Position numbers and translations under genes: made by a program. The notes under the pieces are model-generated. The model did not search any database. It saw only the letters and a list, made by a program, of their open reading frames with translations, and was not told where the DNA came from. This document shows, piece after piece, positions 1-8,800 of a stretch of DNA of 23,693 nt; the stretch's first letter is position 1, and the number at the start of each line of letters is the position of its first letter. The DNA comes from an uncultured Clostridia bacterium (lineage in GTDB: Bacteria > Bacillota > Clostridia > Christensenellales > UBA1242): contig CALVNU010000007.1 of assembly GCA_944349915.1 (NCBI GenBank), positions 1-23,693 on the forward strand. Reading direction: 5' to 3'.

Positions 1-88
1 TGGCGGAGAGATAGGGATTCGAACCCCAGGATGCTTTCACATCAACGGTTTTCAAGACCGCCGCTTTCGACCGCTCAGCCATCTCTCC
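1..88 (-). tRNA. tRNA-Ser (anticodon UGA)
   Basis: Read on the minus strand this is a complete class II (long variable arm) tRNA. A seven-base-pair acceptor stem GGAGAGA/TCTCTCC is followed by the discriminator G and an encoded CCA at positions 3-1. The anticodon loop CTTGAAA carries TGA (positions 54-52), and the T-loop is GTTCGAATC. The extra stem-loop between the anticodon and T arms is typical of tRNA-Ser. The gene decodes UCA and, by wobble, other UCN codons. It ends flush with the window edge, so anything downstream is not visible. Confidence 0.97.
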
Positions 89-114
89 ATATTATCTTTA
101 AGGTTTTTTGCAAA

Positions 115-143
115 ATTATAACCAGCCGTGTTTGCTTTGTTAA
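115..143 (-). promoter_or_regulatory. Promoter of tRNA-Ser
   Basis: On the minus strand a -35 box TTAACA (143-138) is separated by exactly 17 bases from a perfect -10 box TATAAT (120-115). The predicted start lies about 20 bases before the tRNA 5' end. This is a near-consensus housekeeping-sigma promoter and matches the strong expression expected of a tRNA gene. Confidence 0.75.
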
Positions 144-209
144 ATTTTTTGCACCTTAAAATCTTCAAGTTTTGATGATTTCGGGTTCATCTCAACTTTT
201 GCATTATAT

Positions 210-237
210 ATTATACATATTTTTTTTGTTTTTGCAA
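210..237 (-). promoter_or_regulatory. Possible second, distal promoter for tRNA-Ser
   Basis: On the minus strand TTGCAA (237-232) lies 16 bases before TATAAT (215-210). A second TATAAT follows at 208-203. It points towards the tRNA-Ser gene. In sequence this AT-rich, chance matches to the -10 box are common, so this is weaker than the proximal promoter. Confidence 0.35.
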
Positions 238-321
238 GCATTTTTTGTATATTTTTAAAATTCAAAGTTGTATTTGTTTGATGTCCACAAAGTTTAATCG
301 AGTAAGCAGGCTTTTATTTTT

Positions 322-349
322 TTGCCACTTATATATTGCGACGTGGCAA
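322..349. repeat. Inverted repeat TTGCCAC / GTGGCAA
   Basis: TTGCCAC (322-328) and GTGGCAA (343-349) form a perfect seven-base-pair inverted repeat around a 14-base loop. It is flanked by a T run on the left and an A run on the right, which is the wrong order for an intrinsic terminator on either strand. A protein-binding site or a chance hairpin are both possible. Confidence 0.4.
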
Positions 350-452
350 GTTAAAAAAAAGAATATCAATTTAAGATTGTAAAAATTTTAAGATTTTTTT
401 TCTTGCAAACTTGATTTGTGTTTAATCCGTATATTTTTTAAGTTCTAATCTT

Positions 453-481
453 TTGACTATTTGCAATGGTGGCTGTATTTT
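453..481 (+). promoter_or_regulatory. Promoter of the 168-residue protein gene
   Basis: TTGACT (453-458), a 17-base spacer, then TATTTT (476-481). The predicted start near 488 gives an 85-base leader before the gene at 574. The boxes and spacing are good for the housekeeping sigma factor. Confidence 0.5.
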
Positions 482-573
482 TTTTGTTTTTTTCGCTAAA
501 ATATTTATCTTTTCGACAATAAAACGCATCTATTCTTTAATATTTTGATGTTAAAATTAAGCAAGGAGAAAAA

Positions 574-1080
574 ATGCAAAGCAAGAGAATGTCATTTGAA
601 GAAAAATATGTGTCTGTTAATGAAAAACTAAAAAGAGAAATATGGCGGGCAATTTCTTATACATCGCCAAGGCGGGTTTTGGAAAAAACTAAAGAGTTGA
701 GCGTTTTGACAAACTGTCAACACCATGGTCTTGAACCTATTATTGTGTTTTTTATTGACTTTTTTGATTTGTTGTTACGCTGTAGGTTTGTCAAATTTGG
801 TGCACAAGAATTTTTGGCGTTTAAAAACTATTTAATTAAGAAAGGTGCAAAAAATTTATTTGAATTTGGCGAAGAGATAAGTGGCGACATATTGCGATAC
901 AAGCAAAATGATGTTGACATGTTTTATCCTGTCAAAATTCTGGAAAGAGTTCTTTTTGGTGACGAGAAAGATTTTTCTAAACTTATTGATTTTTTAACAA
1001 GCGGTGATTATCCGCAGGACACAATTTTGCACAAGTGGTTAAACGAATATGGTGAAAACAGATATTTGTTAGATTTTTAA
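574..1080 (+). CDS. Hypothetical protein, 168 residues
   Basis: I do not recognise this protein. It starts at an ATG five bases after AGGAG (564-568), so the start is well supported. It has no signal peptide. The stretch around residues 57-66 (IIVFFIDFFDLLL) is hydrophobic but short and carries aspartates, so it reads as a buried helix more than a membrane anchor. The rest alternates charged and aromatic residues as in a soluble helical protein. The gene converges with the minus-strand gene that follows and shares its last four bases with it, and no terminator separates them. A promoter lies upstream at 453-481. Codon use is AT-rich like the neighbours, with no sign of recent transfer. Confidence 0.75.
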   Translation: MQSKRMSFEEKYVSVNEKLKREIWRAISYTSPRRVLEKTKELSVLTNCQHHGLEPIIVFFIDFFDLLLRCRFVKFGAQEFLAFKNYLIKKGAKNLFEFGEEISGDILRYKQNDVDMFYPVKILERVLFGDEKDFSKLIDFLTSGDYPQDTILHKWLNEYGENRYLLDF

Positions 1081-1904
1081 TCACTTTCAATGTCCAAAAT
1101 TTTGTCGTTTACAATTGTAAAGGTTAATATTTTGCTTGTTCCTTGTGAAATGGCAATACAACTATTTTCTTCAACAAACTTAAAAAATTCAAGGTCTGGC
1201 AGAAAGTTTTTTAAATTGGCAATTGATATTTCGTTTTGACATTTCCTATCAAGCAGTGAGTGCGCAAACTGATAGTTTTCATTTTTTATTGAAAGCATAA
1301 ACTGATACGGCAAAAGTTTTTGAGGGATTTTTTTGTGGCTTACATAACTATCAAACTTTAAGCCATCATCTGAAAAAAGAAATTTGCTATCAAAAAACTC
1401 TGTTTGGATCGTTAAAAAATTTTCGTCCAGAAGAAAGTTGCCGGTAAACACCTTAATTTTATTGCTTTGTGGATTAAATATGGCGAGCAAATTTTGTTGA
1501 CCTTCAAAAGAGCAAACAATCAAATTTTTGATATTTTTGCAACTATACAAAGAAAATGGAAATTCTATAGATTTTTTTGTACTATTTGTTTTAAAAGTGG
1601 CAATGTTTTTACCAATTTCAACTTCTGTGTTTAGGCTGGGGAAAATATGAATATTGCTTGAGGATATCGGCAAACTTTCAACAAAAAAGATGTAGCAGTT
1701 AGAGTGATAGGTTACATATCTATAAAAACGGCTTTTTTCTAGTTTGGCAAGGTCTATCACAAAGGGATATGCACTGCTTTTACCAATGGGGTAAACATCA
1801 ATCTTGCAGGCGTTATTAGATATGGCATGCTCATTTTTGTCAAGAAAAATCTCTTTGTTATCAAATTTAAGAAGACAATCATATTCGGAAAATATTTTAT
1901 ACAT
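1077..1904 (-). CDS. Hypothetical protein, 275 residues
   Basis: I do not recognise this protein. It reads as soluble and beta-rich, with alternating hydrophobic and polar residues, many aromatic residues and several isolated cysteines. There is no signal peptide or membrane helix. The start at 1904 has no Shine-Dalgarno sequence. A -10-like box TATTAT (1915-1910) sits only five bases before the ATG, which suggests a leaderless message. The gene ends inside the last codons of the convergent 168-residue gene: TTAA at 1077-1080 supplies both TAA stops. The long open frame and the normal composition support a real gene, but the function is unknown. Confidence 0.7.
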   Translation of the reverse strand: MYKIFSEYDCLLKFDNKEIFLDKNEHAISNNACKIDVYPIGKSSAYPFVIDLAKLEKSRFYRYVTYHSNCYIFFVESLPISSSNIHIFPSLNTEVEIGKNIATFKTNSTKKSIEFPFSLYSCKNIKNLIVCSFEGQQNLLAIFNPQSNKIKVFTGNFLLDENFLTIQTEFFDSKFLFSDDGLKFDSYVSHKKIPQKLLPYQFMLSIKNENYQFAHSLLDRKCQNEISIANLKNFLPDLEFFKFVEENSCIAISQGTSKILTFTIVNDKILDIESD

Positions 1905-1909
1905 ATTGT

Positions 1910-1940
1910 ATAATACTCGTTTTTTATTTTAATAATGCAA
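1910..1940 (-). promoter_or_regulatory. Possible leaderless promoter of the 275-residue gene
   Basis: On the minus strand TTGCAT (1940-1935) lies 19 bases before TATTAT (1915-1910). The gap from the -10-like box to the ATG at 1904 is five bases, so transcription would start at or one base from the start codon. The 19-base spacer is longer than ideal. Confidence 0.3.
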
Positions 1941-2034
1941 AAAGAAAGGCGAAAATTTAAAAATTTATTAAAATTGAAAGAATAATGTTTAAAAATTTTT
2001 ATTGTGTCAATAATTTTCTGCGAAGGAGAAAATT

Positions 2035-2793
2035 ATGAATGGTTTATGGAAAAATAGCGAAGTGGCAGAACTTTTTGCATCTGTTGAAAACATTAAGAAA
2101 AAGGGGGAATCTTTAAGGCAGGCTTTTTCTGCGCATGCAAAAAAATATGGCAGAAAACCAAATTCTGTAAGAAATTATTATTATCAAGAAATTGACAGGC
2201 TGGCAAATGACAAGGCAAGAGCGACTAAACTAAAAATAGATTTGAAAAAGCATACCAAAAACACAAGCACGGCTTTTTCTAAGGAAGAAGAAGATGGGCT
2301 TATTAGTCAAATTGAAAATTTGCTCAAGCAAGGAAAAAGTGTGAGGGGTGCATGTTTTATTTTATCAAATGGCGACTCTACAAAGATGCTTCGCTATCAA
2401 AACAAGTATAGAAATGCCATTAAAAAGAAAAAAATGGCAACTAATAATGGTGGAAATATTATTCATTTTGCAACTAAACGACAAGGGTTAAGTGAAAATG
2501 ACATCACATCTTTGTTTATGGGATTGGTTCGGCTTGTCAAAAGAAATATAACAAGCGAGATTGAACAGCAACAGCAAAAGGACAAAGATATTTTGAACGA
2601 TAAATTAAGAAAGGCTAGTGTTATGCTGGGCGAAAAAGACCAAGAAATTTTGTCCTTAAAAGAAAAATTTGAAAAATTAAGGCAAGATTATCAAGCACTT
2701 AATCAAAAAATGATGAAAGTAAAGTCTGAAAAAGCCAGCATGCTTTCAAAAAAACTTGCTTCATCAAAAGTTAAAGCGGTTATCAATGTCTAA
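2035..2793 (+). CDS. RsfA-like protein with two Myb/SANT-type repeats and a coiled coil
   Basis: A 252-residue basic protein. Residues 5-50 and 81-125 are an internal duplication in the same register. W5 and F81 are each followed 19 residues later by Gly (G24, G100). Both copies share VEN/IEN, S(L/V)R (R28, R104) and Ala (A30, A106), and both end in Tyr-rich helices. This pattern resembles the Myb/SANT helix-turn-helix of RsfA-type regulators of Firmicutes (prespore-specific regulator family), which also end in a coiled coil. Here residues 165-240 are a Lys/Glu/Gln-rich coiled coil. The start follows AAGGAG at a good distance. The gene is ended by a strong terminator whose left arm is inside the coding sequence, so it is probably transcribed apart from addB. 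DNA binding is inferred. Family membership is moderately sure. Confidence 0.75.
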   Translation: MNGLWKNSEVAELFASVENIKKKGESLRQAFSAHAKKYGRKPNSVRNYYYQEIDRLANDKARATKLKIDLKKHTKNTSTAFSKEEEDGLISQIENLLKQGKSVRGACFILSNGDSTKMLRYQNKYRNAIKKKKMATNNGGNIIHFATKRQGLSENDITSLFMGLVRLVKRNITSEIEQQQQKDKDILNDKLRKASVMLGEKDQEILSLKEKFEKLRQDYQALNQKMMKVKSEKASMLSKKLASSKVKAVINV

Positions 2794-2805
2794 CCGCTTT
2801 TTTTT
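2773..2805 (+). terminator. Intrinsic terminator of the SANT-like gene
   Basis: AAAGCGGTTA (2773-2782) pairs perfectly with TAACCGCTTT (2791-2800) around an eight-base loop, followed by a run of Ts to 2805. The left arm and loop are the last coding bases of the preceding gene, and its TAA stop opens the right arm. Confidence 0.93.
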
Positions 2806-2806
2806 G

Positions 2807-2836
2807 TTGCAAAACATGTTGATTTTGTGATAAAAT
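2807..2836 (+). promoter_or_regulatory. Promoter of addBA with a start predicted at the ATG
   Basis: TTGCAA (2807-2812), an 18-base spacer, then an extended -10 TGATAAAAT (2828-2836). Exactly six bases separate the -10 hexamer from the addB ATG at 2843, which places the predicted transcription start on the A of the start codon. It begins directly after the T run of the upstream terminator. Confidence 0.55.
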
Positions 2837-2842
2837 GCTTTT

Positions 2843-5800
2843 ATGAAAATAACGCTTTGGGCCGAAGAAAATCTTTCACTGGCAACCGACTTTATGTTTT
2901 CATCAATAGAGGGCCAAGATTATAATGTGCAGAACATTGTTATTGTGCCAGACAGATTTTCTCTGCTTGCAGAAAAACAACTTTTGGAAAAATCACCAGA
3001 AAATATATTATTTAATGTAAAAGTTACAAATTTTTCATCTTTTACAACTTTTTTGCTTGACGGGCTGGGCAAAAGTGGAGAAATGGCATCTGCGGGTGAA
3101 AGAATTTTGATTTTGCAAAGGGCGGTTAACAAAGTTAAAGACAAATTTGTGTTTTTTAAGAAAAGTAATATAAATTTCTGCTCACAACTTTTTAAATCTA
3201 TTTCGCTTTTAGAGTCATCAAGAGTTTTTCCAAGCGATATTGAAAACCAAACTTTTAACCTTGAAAGCACACAAAGCAAATATCATGATATTTTGCTTGT
3301 TTATAAAGAATACATATCAATGTTGGGGGAAAGGCTTGACCCAGCACTTTTGTTTGAAAAATTGCTTCAAGAGGATGGACTTGAAAAAATTTTAGCAAAC
3401 AAAAAGATATATATTGCCCAGTTTGACAGTTTTACAAGTCAAATGTATGAAGTGCTAAAACTTTTTGCGCTCAAAGCCATGGAATTGAATGTTAGCATGG
3501 CGCATTCTCAATCAATTGGGAATGGATATATCTACGAAAACGATTTGGAACAAAAATTGCTTCAAATTGCAAAGCAAAACAATATTCAAATTGATGTAAA
3601 AGTGGGAAATCTTGATAAAAGTTTAAAACAAAAAACAATCTTGAGAAATCTTTTTTCTTGTCAAATGGAAAAATCGGCAGAAAGGGGTGGATACAAAAGT
3701 TTTAAGGCATATTCAAAAAGAGATGAAATTGATTTTGTGGCAAAAAAGATTTCTAAAAAAGTGCAACAAGGATATAACTTTTCTTCATTTGCCGTAGCGC
3801 TTGCAGATATAGAAAAATATCGCGTGGACATTGAAGAAATTTTTGATAAATATAATATTCGCTATTTTATTGACTATTCTAAAAATGCTTTTGACACTGT
3901 GATTGTGAGAGCGCTTGCATCTTTGCTTTCGGTGTCAACTCAAAATTTTTCAAAAGACGCAGTTGTAAATTTTTTGACCAATCCTTTAATTTCAAGGGTG
4001 GAAGATAACAGTGAAAAAGTGGAAGAAATTTTGCAGAAAAATTTGGATGGACGCTGGAAATATGACAAATTTTTTGATTTTTCATCAAAAATTATGCAAA
4101 TTTTGCAAAATTTTGACAAATCACAATCAAATAAACAAATGATTGAGCAAGTAAAAAACTTTCTCGACACGCTTTCTGCATCTTATGAAGAATATCTTTT
4201 GTCGCTAGAAGAGAAGGGACTATATCAAGAGCAAAGCATTGAAGGCCAGGGCAAAGAAGAACTTGAAAAAGCGCTTTCTCTTATTGAAAGCAATTTGGAT
4301 TTAAACGAAAAATGCGACAAGAGAGAGTTTGTTAAAGAACTTGAGCTTATTCTTTCCGCAAAAGAACTCTCATCGGTGCCAAGTTATCTTAACGCGGTTA
4401 TGATAGGCGATGCAACAGACAGTTTTTTTGAAAAAAGGAAATGCTTGTTCGTTCTGGGCGGGCAAGATTTGCCAAAAGTTATTGGAGACAATGCAATTCT
4501 ATCGGATAGAGAAATTGAAAATCCAATTTATAAAAAGGTTGTTAGCCCAACAAGTCGCATGATAAACAGAAGAAACAGGTTTGCTCTTTTCAATCTGTTA
4601 AGTGAAGGCTGGGAAGAGATATATTTGTTGTATCTTGCAATTTTAGAAGATGGGAAGGCGACAATAGAGCCAGCGTATATCAAGCAACTAGACGAAATGT
4701 TTGAAGAACAATGCGCAAATATATATAACTATTTTCAACCGAAGACAGATGAAGAATGGGCGCTATATTTTGGCAACAAAAGTAATTTTGAAAGTTATTT
4801 GATAGAAAACGAAAGAAAAACGGAAGACAAATTGAATATTTCGCCAGAAAAAAACAAAAAACTTTTCTTCAAAAACGATTATTTTTCTGTAACGCAACTT
4901 GAAACATTTTTTTCTTGTCCCTTCAAACATTTTGCTCGTTATGGATTAAAACTTAAAGAAAACGATAGATTTGAGTTTGACGGGCGAGATAGTGGAAATA
5001 TCTGCCACAAGGCAGTGGAACTTTTTGTTGCACAGTTTTTAAATAAAAATTTTTGCTATCAATATGGCATGATTGATAACTTTATAGAACAAAACTTTGA
5101 TAAAATAATTGAGGAGACAGGGACGAAGCAAAAACTAGAACTTATGTCGGAACAGGAAGGCATGAAAAAATTTTTAAAAATGCAAATAAAAACCATATTA
5201 AAAAATGTATGTTTTGACCTTGAAAATTCTCTGTTTGTGCCAGCGCTAATTGAAGAAAGGGTGGAGAAAGAAGTCGATGGGCTTAGATTTGCTGGAAAAG
5301 TTGACCGTGTTGATGTGGGCAAAGATTACTTTAGGATTATAGACTACAAAACTGGCAAGCCAAAATCTGTAGTAAAAGATTTGTATTATGGAGACAAACT
5401 TCAACTATTTCTCTATTCTGTTGTGATTGGCGAAAAAATAAACAAAAATTGTGGCGGGGTGTTCTATTTTGATTGCCATTTTGATTTTGAAGAAAATGAA
5501 AGTGCAAAGTCGATTTTAAAGGGTCTTGCAGAAAATGATGATGAAAATTTGCAGTTATTTGACAAAAACATTTCTAAAAATGGCAAAAGTATGATTTTGC
5601 AACTTGCACTTTCAAAATCAAAAGGAAAAACATTTGTTGGCAAAGCAATTAGCAAAAAGCCTCTTGCATTTTATCAACAATACGCACTGGCTCTTGCAGA
5701 GAGTTCGCTAAAAGATATACAAAATGGCTATATTGAAGCAAAACCAGACGCAAATTCCTGCCGAAACTGCCAGTATAGTGCAATTTGTGGCTATAGAAAA

Positions 5801-5851
5801 GAAATGGGCACAAGAATAAAAAACTTTAGTGAAAAATTGTTTGGAGAGTGA
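2843..5851 (+). CDS. addB: ATP-dependent helicase/nuclease subunit B (AddB)
   Basis: AddB pairs with AddA in the cytoplasmic helicase-nuclease that processes double-strand breaks and loads RecA. The 1002-residue protein carries a RecB-family nuclease domain near its end: GKVDRVD with Asp821 and IDYKTG with Asp834 and Lys836. It also has the four cysteines of the AddB iron-sulfur cluster: Cys692 in FFSCPFKHFARYGL and C973-x2-C976-x5-C982. The N-terminus lacks the Walker A motif that Bacillus AddB keeps, so no ATP binding is expected there. Start 2843 matches the usual AddB N-terminus (ITLWAEENL...IVPDRFSLLAEKQLLE) but has no Shine-Dalgarno sequence. An extended -10 lies just upstream, suggesting a leaderless transcript. 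The addA ATG follows one base after the addB stop, so the two are translated as an operon. The length is somewhat below the Bacillus protein. Confidence 0.93.
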   Translation: MKITLWAEENLSLATDFMFSSIEGQDYNVQNIVIVPDRFSLLAEKQLLEKSPENILFNVKVTNFSSFTTFLLDGLGKSGEMASAGERILILQRAVNKVKDKFVFFKKSNINFCSQLFKSISLLESSRVFPSDIENQTFNLESTQSKYHDILLVYKEYISMLGERLDPALLFEKLLQEDGLEKILANKKIYIAQFDSFTSQMYEVLKLFALKAMELNVSMAHSQSIGNGYIYENDLEQKLLQIAKQNNIQIDVKVGNLDKSLKQKTILRNLFSCQMEKSAERGGYKSFKAYSKRDEIDFVAKKISKKVQQGYNFSSFAVALADIEKYRVDIEEIFDKYNIRYFIDYSKNAFDTVIVRALASLLSVSTQNFSKDAVVNFLTNPLISRVEDNSEKVEEILQKNLDGRWKYDKFFDFSSKIMQILQNFDKSQSNKQMIEQVKNFLDTLSASYEEYLLSLEEKGLYQEQSIEGQGKEELEKALSLIESNLDLNEKCDKREFVKELELILSAKELSSVPSYLNAVMIGDATDSFFEKRKCLFVLGGQDLPKVIGDNAILSDREIENPIYKKVVSPTSRMINRRNRFALFNLLSEGWEEIYLLYLAILEDGKATIEPAYIKQLDEMFEEQCANIYNYFQPKTDEEWALYFGNKSNFESYLIENERKTEDKLNISPEKNKKLFFKNDYFSVTQLETFFSCPFKHFARYGLKLKENDRFEFDGRDSGNICHKAVELFVAQFLNKNFCYQYGMIDNFIEQNFDKIIEETGTKQKLELMSEQEGMKKFLKMQIKTILKNVCFDLENSLFVPALIEERVEKEVDGLRFAGKVDRVDVGKDYFRIIDYKTGKPKSVVKDLYYGDKLQLFLYSVVIGEKINKNCGGVFYFDCHFDFEENESAKSILKGLAENDDENLQLFDKNISKNGKSMILQLALSKSKGKTFVGKAISKKPLAFYQQYALALAESSLKDIQNGYIEAKPDANSCRNCQYSAICGYRKEMGTRIKNFSEKLFGE

Positions 5852-5852
5852 T

Positions 5853-8800
5853 ATGCTTACAGAAGAACAACAAAGGGTTTTGGATTTTGATAAACAAAGA
5901 TTGATTATCTCTGCATCGGCAGGCAGTGGTAAAACTTTTGTGCTTATCAAATTTATAGCCAACCTAATTTTATCAAAAAAAGTTCCGCTAAAACGGTTTT
6001 TAGTGTTAACTTTCACCAAAGCGGCTGCAAATGAAATGAAACAGAGGTTGCAAAATGCGTTTCTTGCAGAAAAACCGTCTGCATTTTTAGCGCAACAAAT
6101 TGATGAAATTGCTTCAAGTGATATAAGCACAATAGATGCTTTTTGTGAAAAGGTTATCAAACAAAATCTTTCCAAAACCAAACTAGATGAAAATTTTTCT
6201 GTGGTTGATGAAAGGCAAAGCCAACTTTTGATGCAAAAAGCCTTTGATAGAACGGTAGAACAGTTTTCGTCAACAAAAGCAGAAGAATTTTCACAAATTT
6301 TCTTTGCTTTTAAAAAAATAAAAGACAACATTTTTTTATGCGTCAAATATCTTTTAAATTATTTTGACAGTCAAGATGATGAAGAATATTTTATTGATTA
6401 TATGCTAAATAACAGCGAAGAACTTTTTGCGCAGGCATGCCAAAGTTTAAACATGGGCTTGAAAAACAAGTTTATTTCTTTGTCAAACCAACTTTTTGCA
6501 TTTAACAGTCAAGAAGAGTCGCTTGTAAAATATTTTGAGGCACTTGAAAATGTTTTGAGAATGCCTTTAGCCGAAGATTATATAGAAAATTGCATGCGAC
6601 TTTCTGCCGTAACTCTTCCAAAAATGCCAGGCAGAGTAAAAGACACTTTTGCCAAAGCACTTTTAAAACCTGTAAGTGATTTATTGAAAAAAGAACTTGC
6701 GTCAATTGCAAAATTCGATTTTTCACCAATTTCATTAAAAAAACAAAAATTGAACACTTTGGGCAATGCAATTTTAAAATTTTATCAACTTTTTAAGCAA
6801 AATTATATAAAAATTAAGCAAAGTAAAGATGTTATAGATTTTGCAGACGCAGAAAAAATCACAAAAAAACTGCTTGAAGACGAACAAGTTTTGACTTCTT
6901 TGCAAGAGAGTTATGATTATATTTTTATTGATGAATATCAAGACACAAATTCTTTGCAAGAGTCGATAATAAAACCTATTGCGCAAAAAGGCATGTTTGT
7001 GGCAGTTGGTGATATAAAACAAGGAATTTATGGTTTTAGAAATGCCAATATGGACATAATGCTTCAAGATATTGCCGACTTTTCGGCAGATGAAAATTCG
7101 CAGGCGCTTTATCTAAAATCAAATTTTCGAAGTGATAAAAAAATCCTCCAATTTGTCAACTTTATATTTGAAAAAGTTATGACAAAAGACAGCGCTGGAA
7201 TAGATTATAAAGAAACTTCAATGTTTAAAGGAGAAAAAGAGTTTAAATTTGACGGCGTAGATTCGGTGCAGGTTATCGTTTGCCAAGAAGAAAAGGATTC
7301 TCAAGACTATCAAGGTCAAGAAATTTATGACATAAAGACAGACAGCCTTACCACAAAAAGTTCTGGCAAAGTTGAAGCGAGTGAGATTGTCAAAACAATT
7401 TTAGACTTTTTGACAAGAAAAATTTATAATCCTCAAACAGATAGTTTTGAAAGTGTAAAGCCTCAAGATATTGCAGTTTTGTTTAGAAACAGAAATGAGA
7501 CAATGCAAGAGTGTTATCGGCTTTTAACTCAAAAAGGCATAAGTGCAATAACCGACTCTAAAGATGTTCTGTTTGAAAATAACGCCGTAAAAGTTTTGTG
7601 CTTTCTTATAAAACTGGCCATTTCGACCAAAGACGATATTGCTTTGGCCACGGTTATGCATTCTCCATTTGGAAATTTTTCATTTGACCAGTTGGTGGCG
7701 ATTTCTCTTTTAGGTGAAGGCAAATTTTATGAAAAAGTCGAAAAATTGATAAAAAATGATGAAAAAATTGCTAAATTTTATCAATTTTTAAACAATTTTG
7801 CCTTTAACTGTCAACTATATGGAGTGATTAAAACTTTAAAACAAACAATCTCGGGTTGTTATTTCTTTGAAAAATACAGCCAAAATTTGCTTGAAGATAG
7901 ACAAAAAGTTGAACAATTTTTTGCCTTTATTTCTGCAATCGATGGTGATTATAATCTTCAAGCCATTATTGACGGCTTTGAAAAATTGTCTGTAAAAACA
8001 CCGCAAATATCTCAAGCCGAGAATTCTGTGCTTTTGACAACTATACATGCTACAAAGGGGCTAGAATATCCTATTGTAATATTGGCGGGGGCTGGCGAGG
8101 GCATTTGTAAGGTGGATACAAATTCTTACGCAATTTCAAGGCGTTTTGGTTTTGGCACAAATGTCTATGATGAGATAACTTTAACAAAAAGCCCTACGCC
8201 TGTTTTAAAAGCGATAAGAGAAGAAGAAAAAAGAAAAAATTTTGTAGACGAACTTATGATTTTTTATGTTGCTCTAACACGCGCTAAAAATCATTTAGTG
8301 CTTTGTGGCACTCAAAATGATATTTCTGTTACCTCTTCACCAGAAGAGTGTGCCACATATTTTGATTTTCTCTTTTATGCAATGGGCGCGGGCGGAGTTG
8401 AAAGATTGCTTCTTGATGGCAAAGTAAAAGCAGAAAACTTTACAGTCAAATTGACAAGTGATTTGCCAGAAGATGAAAAAATAGAAGAAAAAACAAAAAC
8501 GATAATGTTTGATAAAGAAAAAGTTGAAAAACTGCTAGAGAAAAATTCACAACAACGACTGGAAAAGGTTGCGCTTAAAACAAATGTTACCGCTTTGTCA
8601 AGTGAAGAAGAGCAAGAGTTTGTTTTGAATGGACGAAGTGGATTGTCCAGAGAAGAAAGTTTGCTTCAAGGTGATGCTGTGCATCTTGCCCTTGAAAAAC
8701 TTGATTTTGATAAAATTTTCGACCTAGAAAGTCTGGAACAAGAAGTTCAACAGCATCCAGAATTGTTTGAAGTGCTGTCTTTTATAGATAGAGAGTTGTT

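Larger units (their letters stand above)
144..452. other. AT-rich intergenic stretch with no gene seen
   Basis: I see no open frame with a ribosome binding site here on either strand. The stretch contains long T and A runs, the possible distal tRNA-Ser promoter (210-237) and one inverted repeat (322-349). Confidence 0.6.

Noticed and set aside
322..349. Intrinsic terminator at the TTGCCAC/GTGGCAA hairpin
   Set aside because: The T run precedes the stem and an A run follows it, so neither strand has a T run after the hairpin.
5829..5852. GTG start for addA eight codons upstream
   Set aside because: It lies inside addB without a suitable ribosome binding site, whereas the ATG at 5853 has GGAGAG at a good distance and matches the family N-terminus.
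5708..6346. 212-codon minus-strand open frame over the addB/addA junction
   Set aside because: It overlaps the conserved nuclease end of addB and helicase motifs of addA. The translated sequence is Cys/Phe/Ser-rich noise and no start signal is seen.
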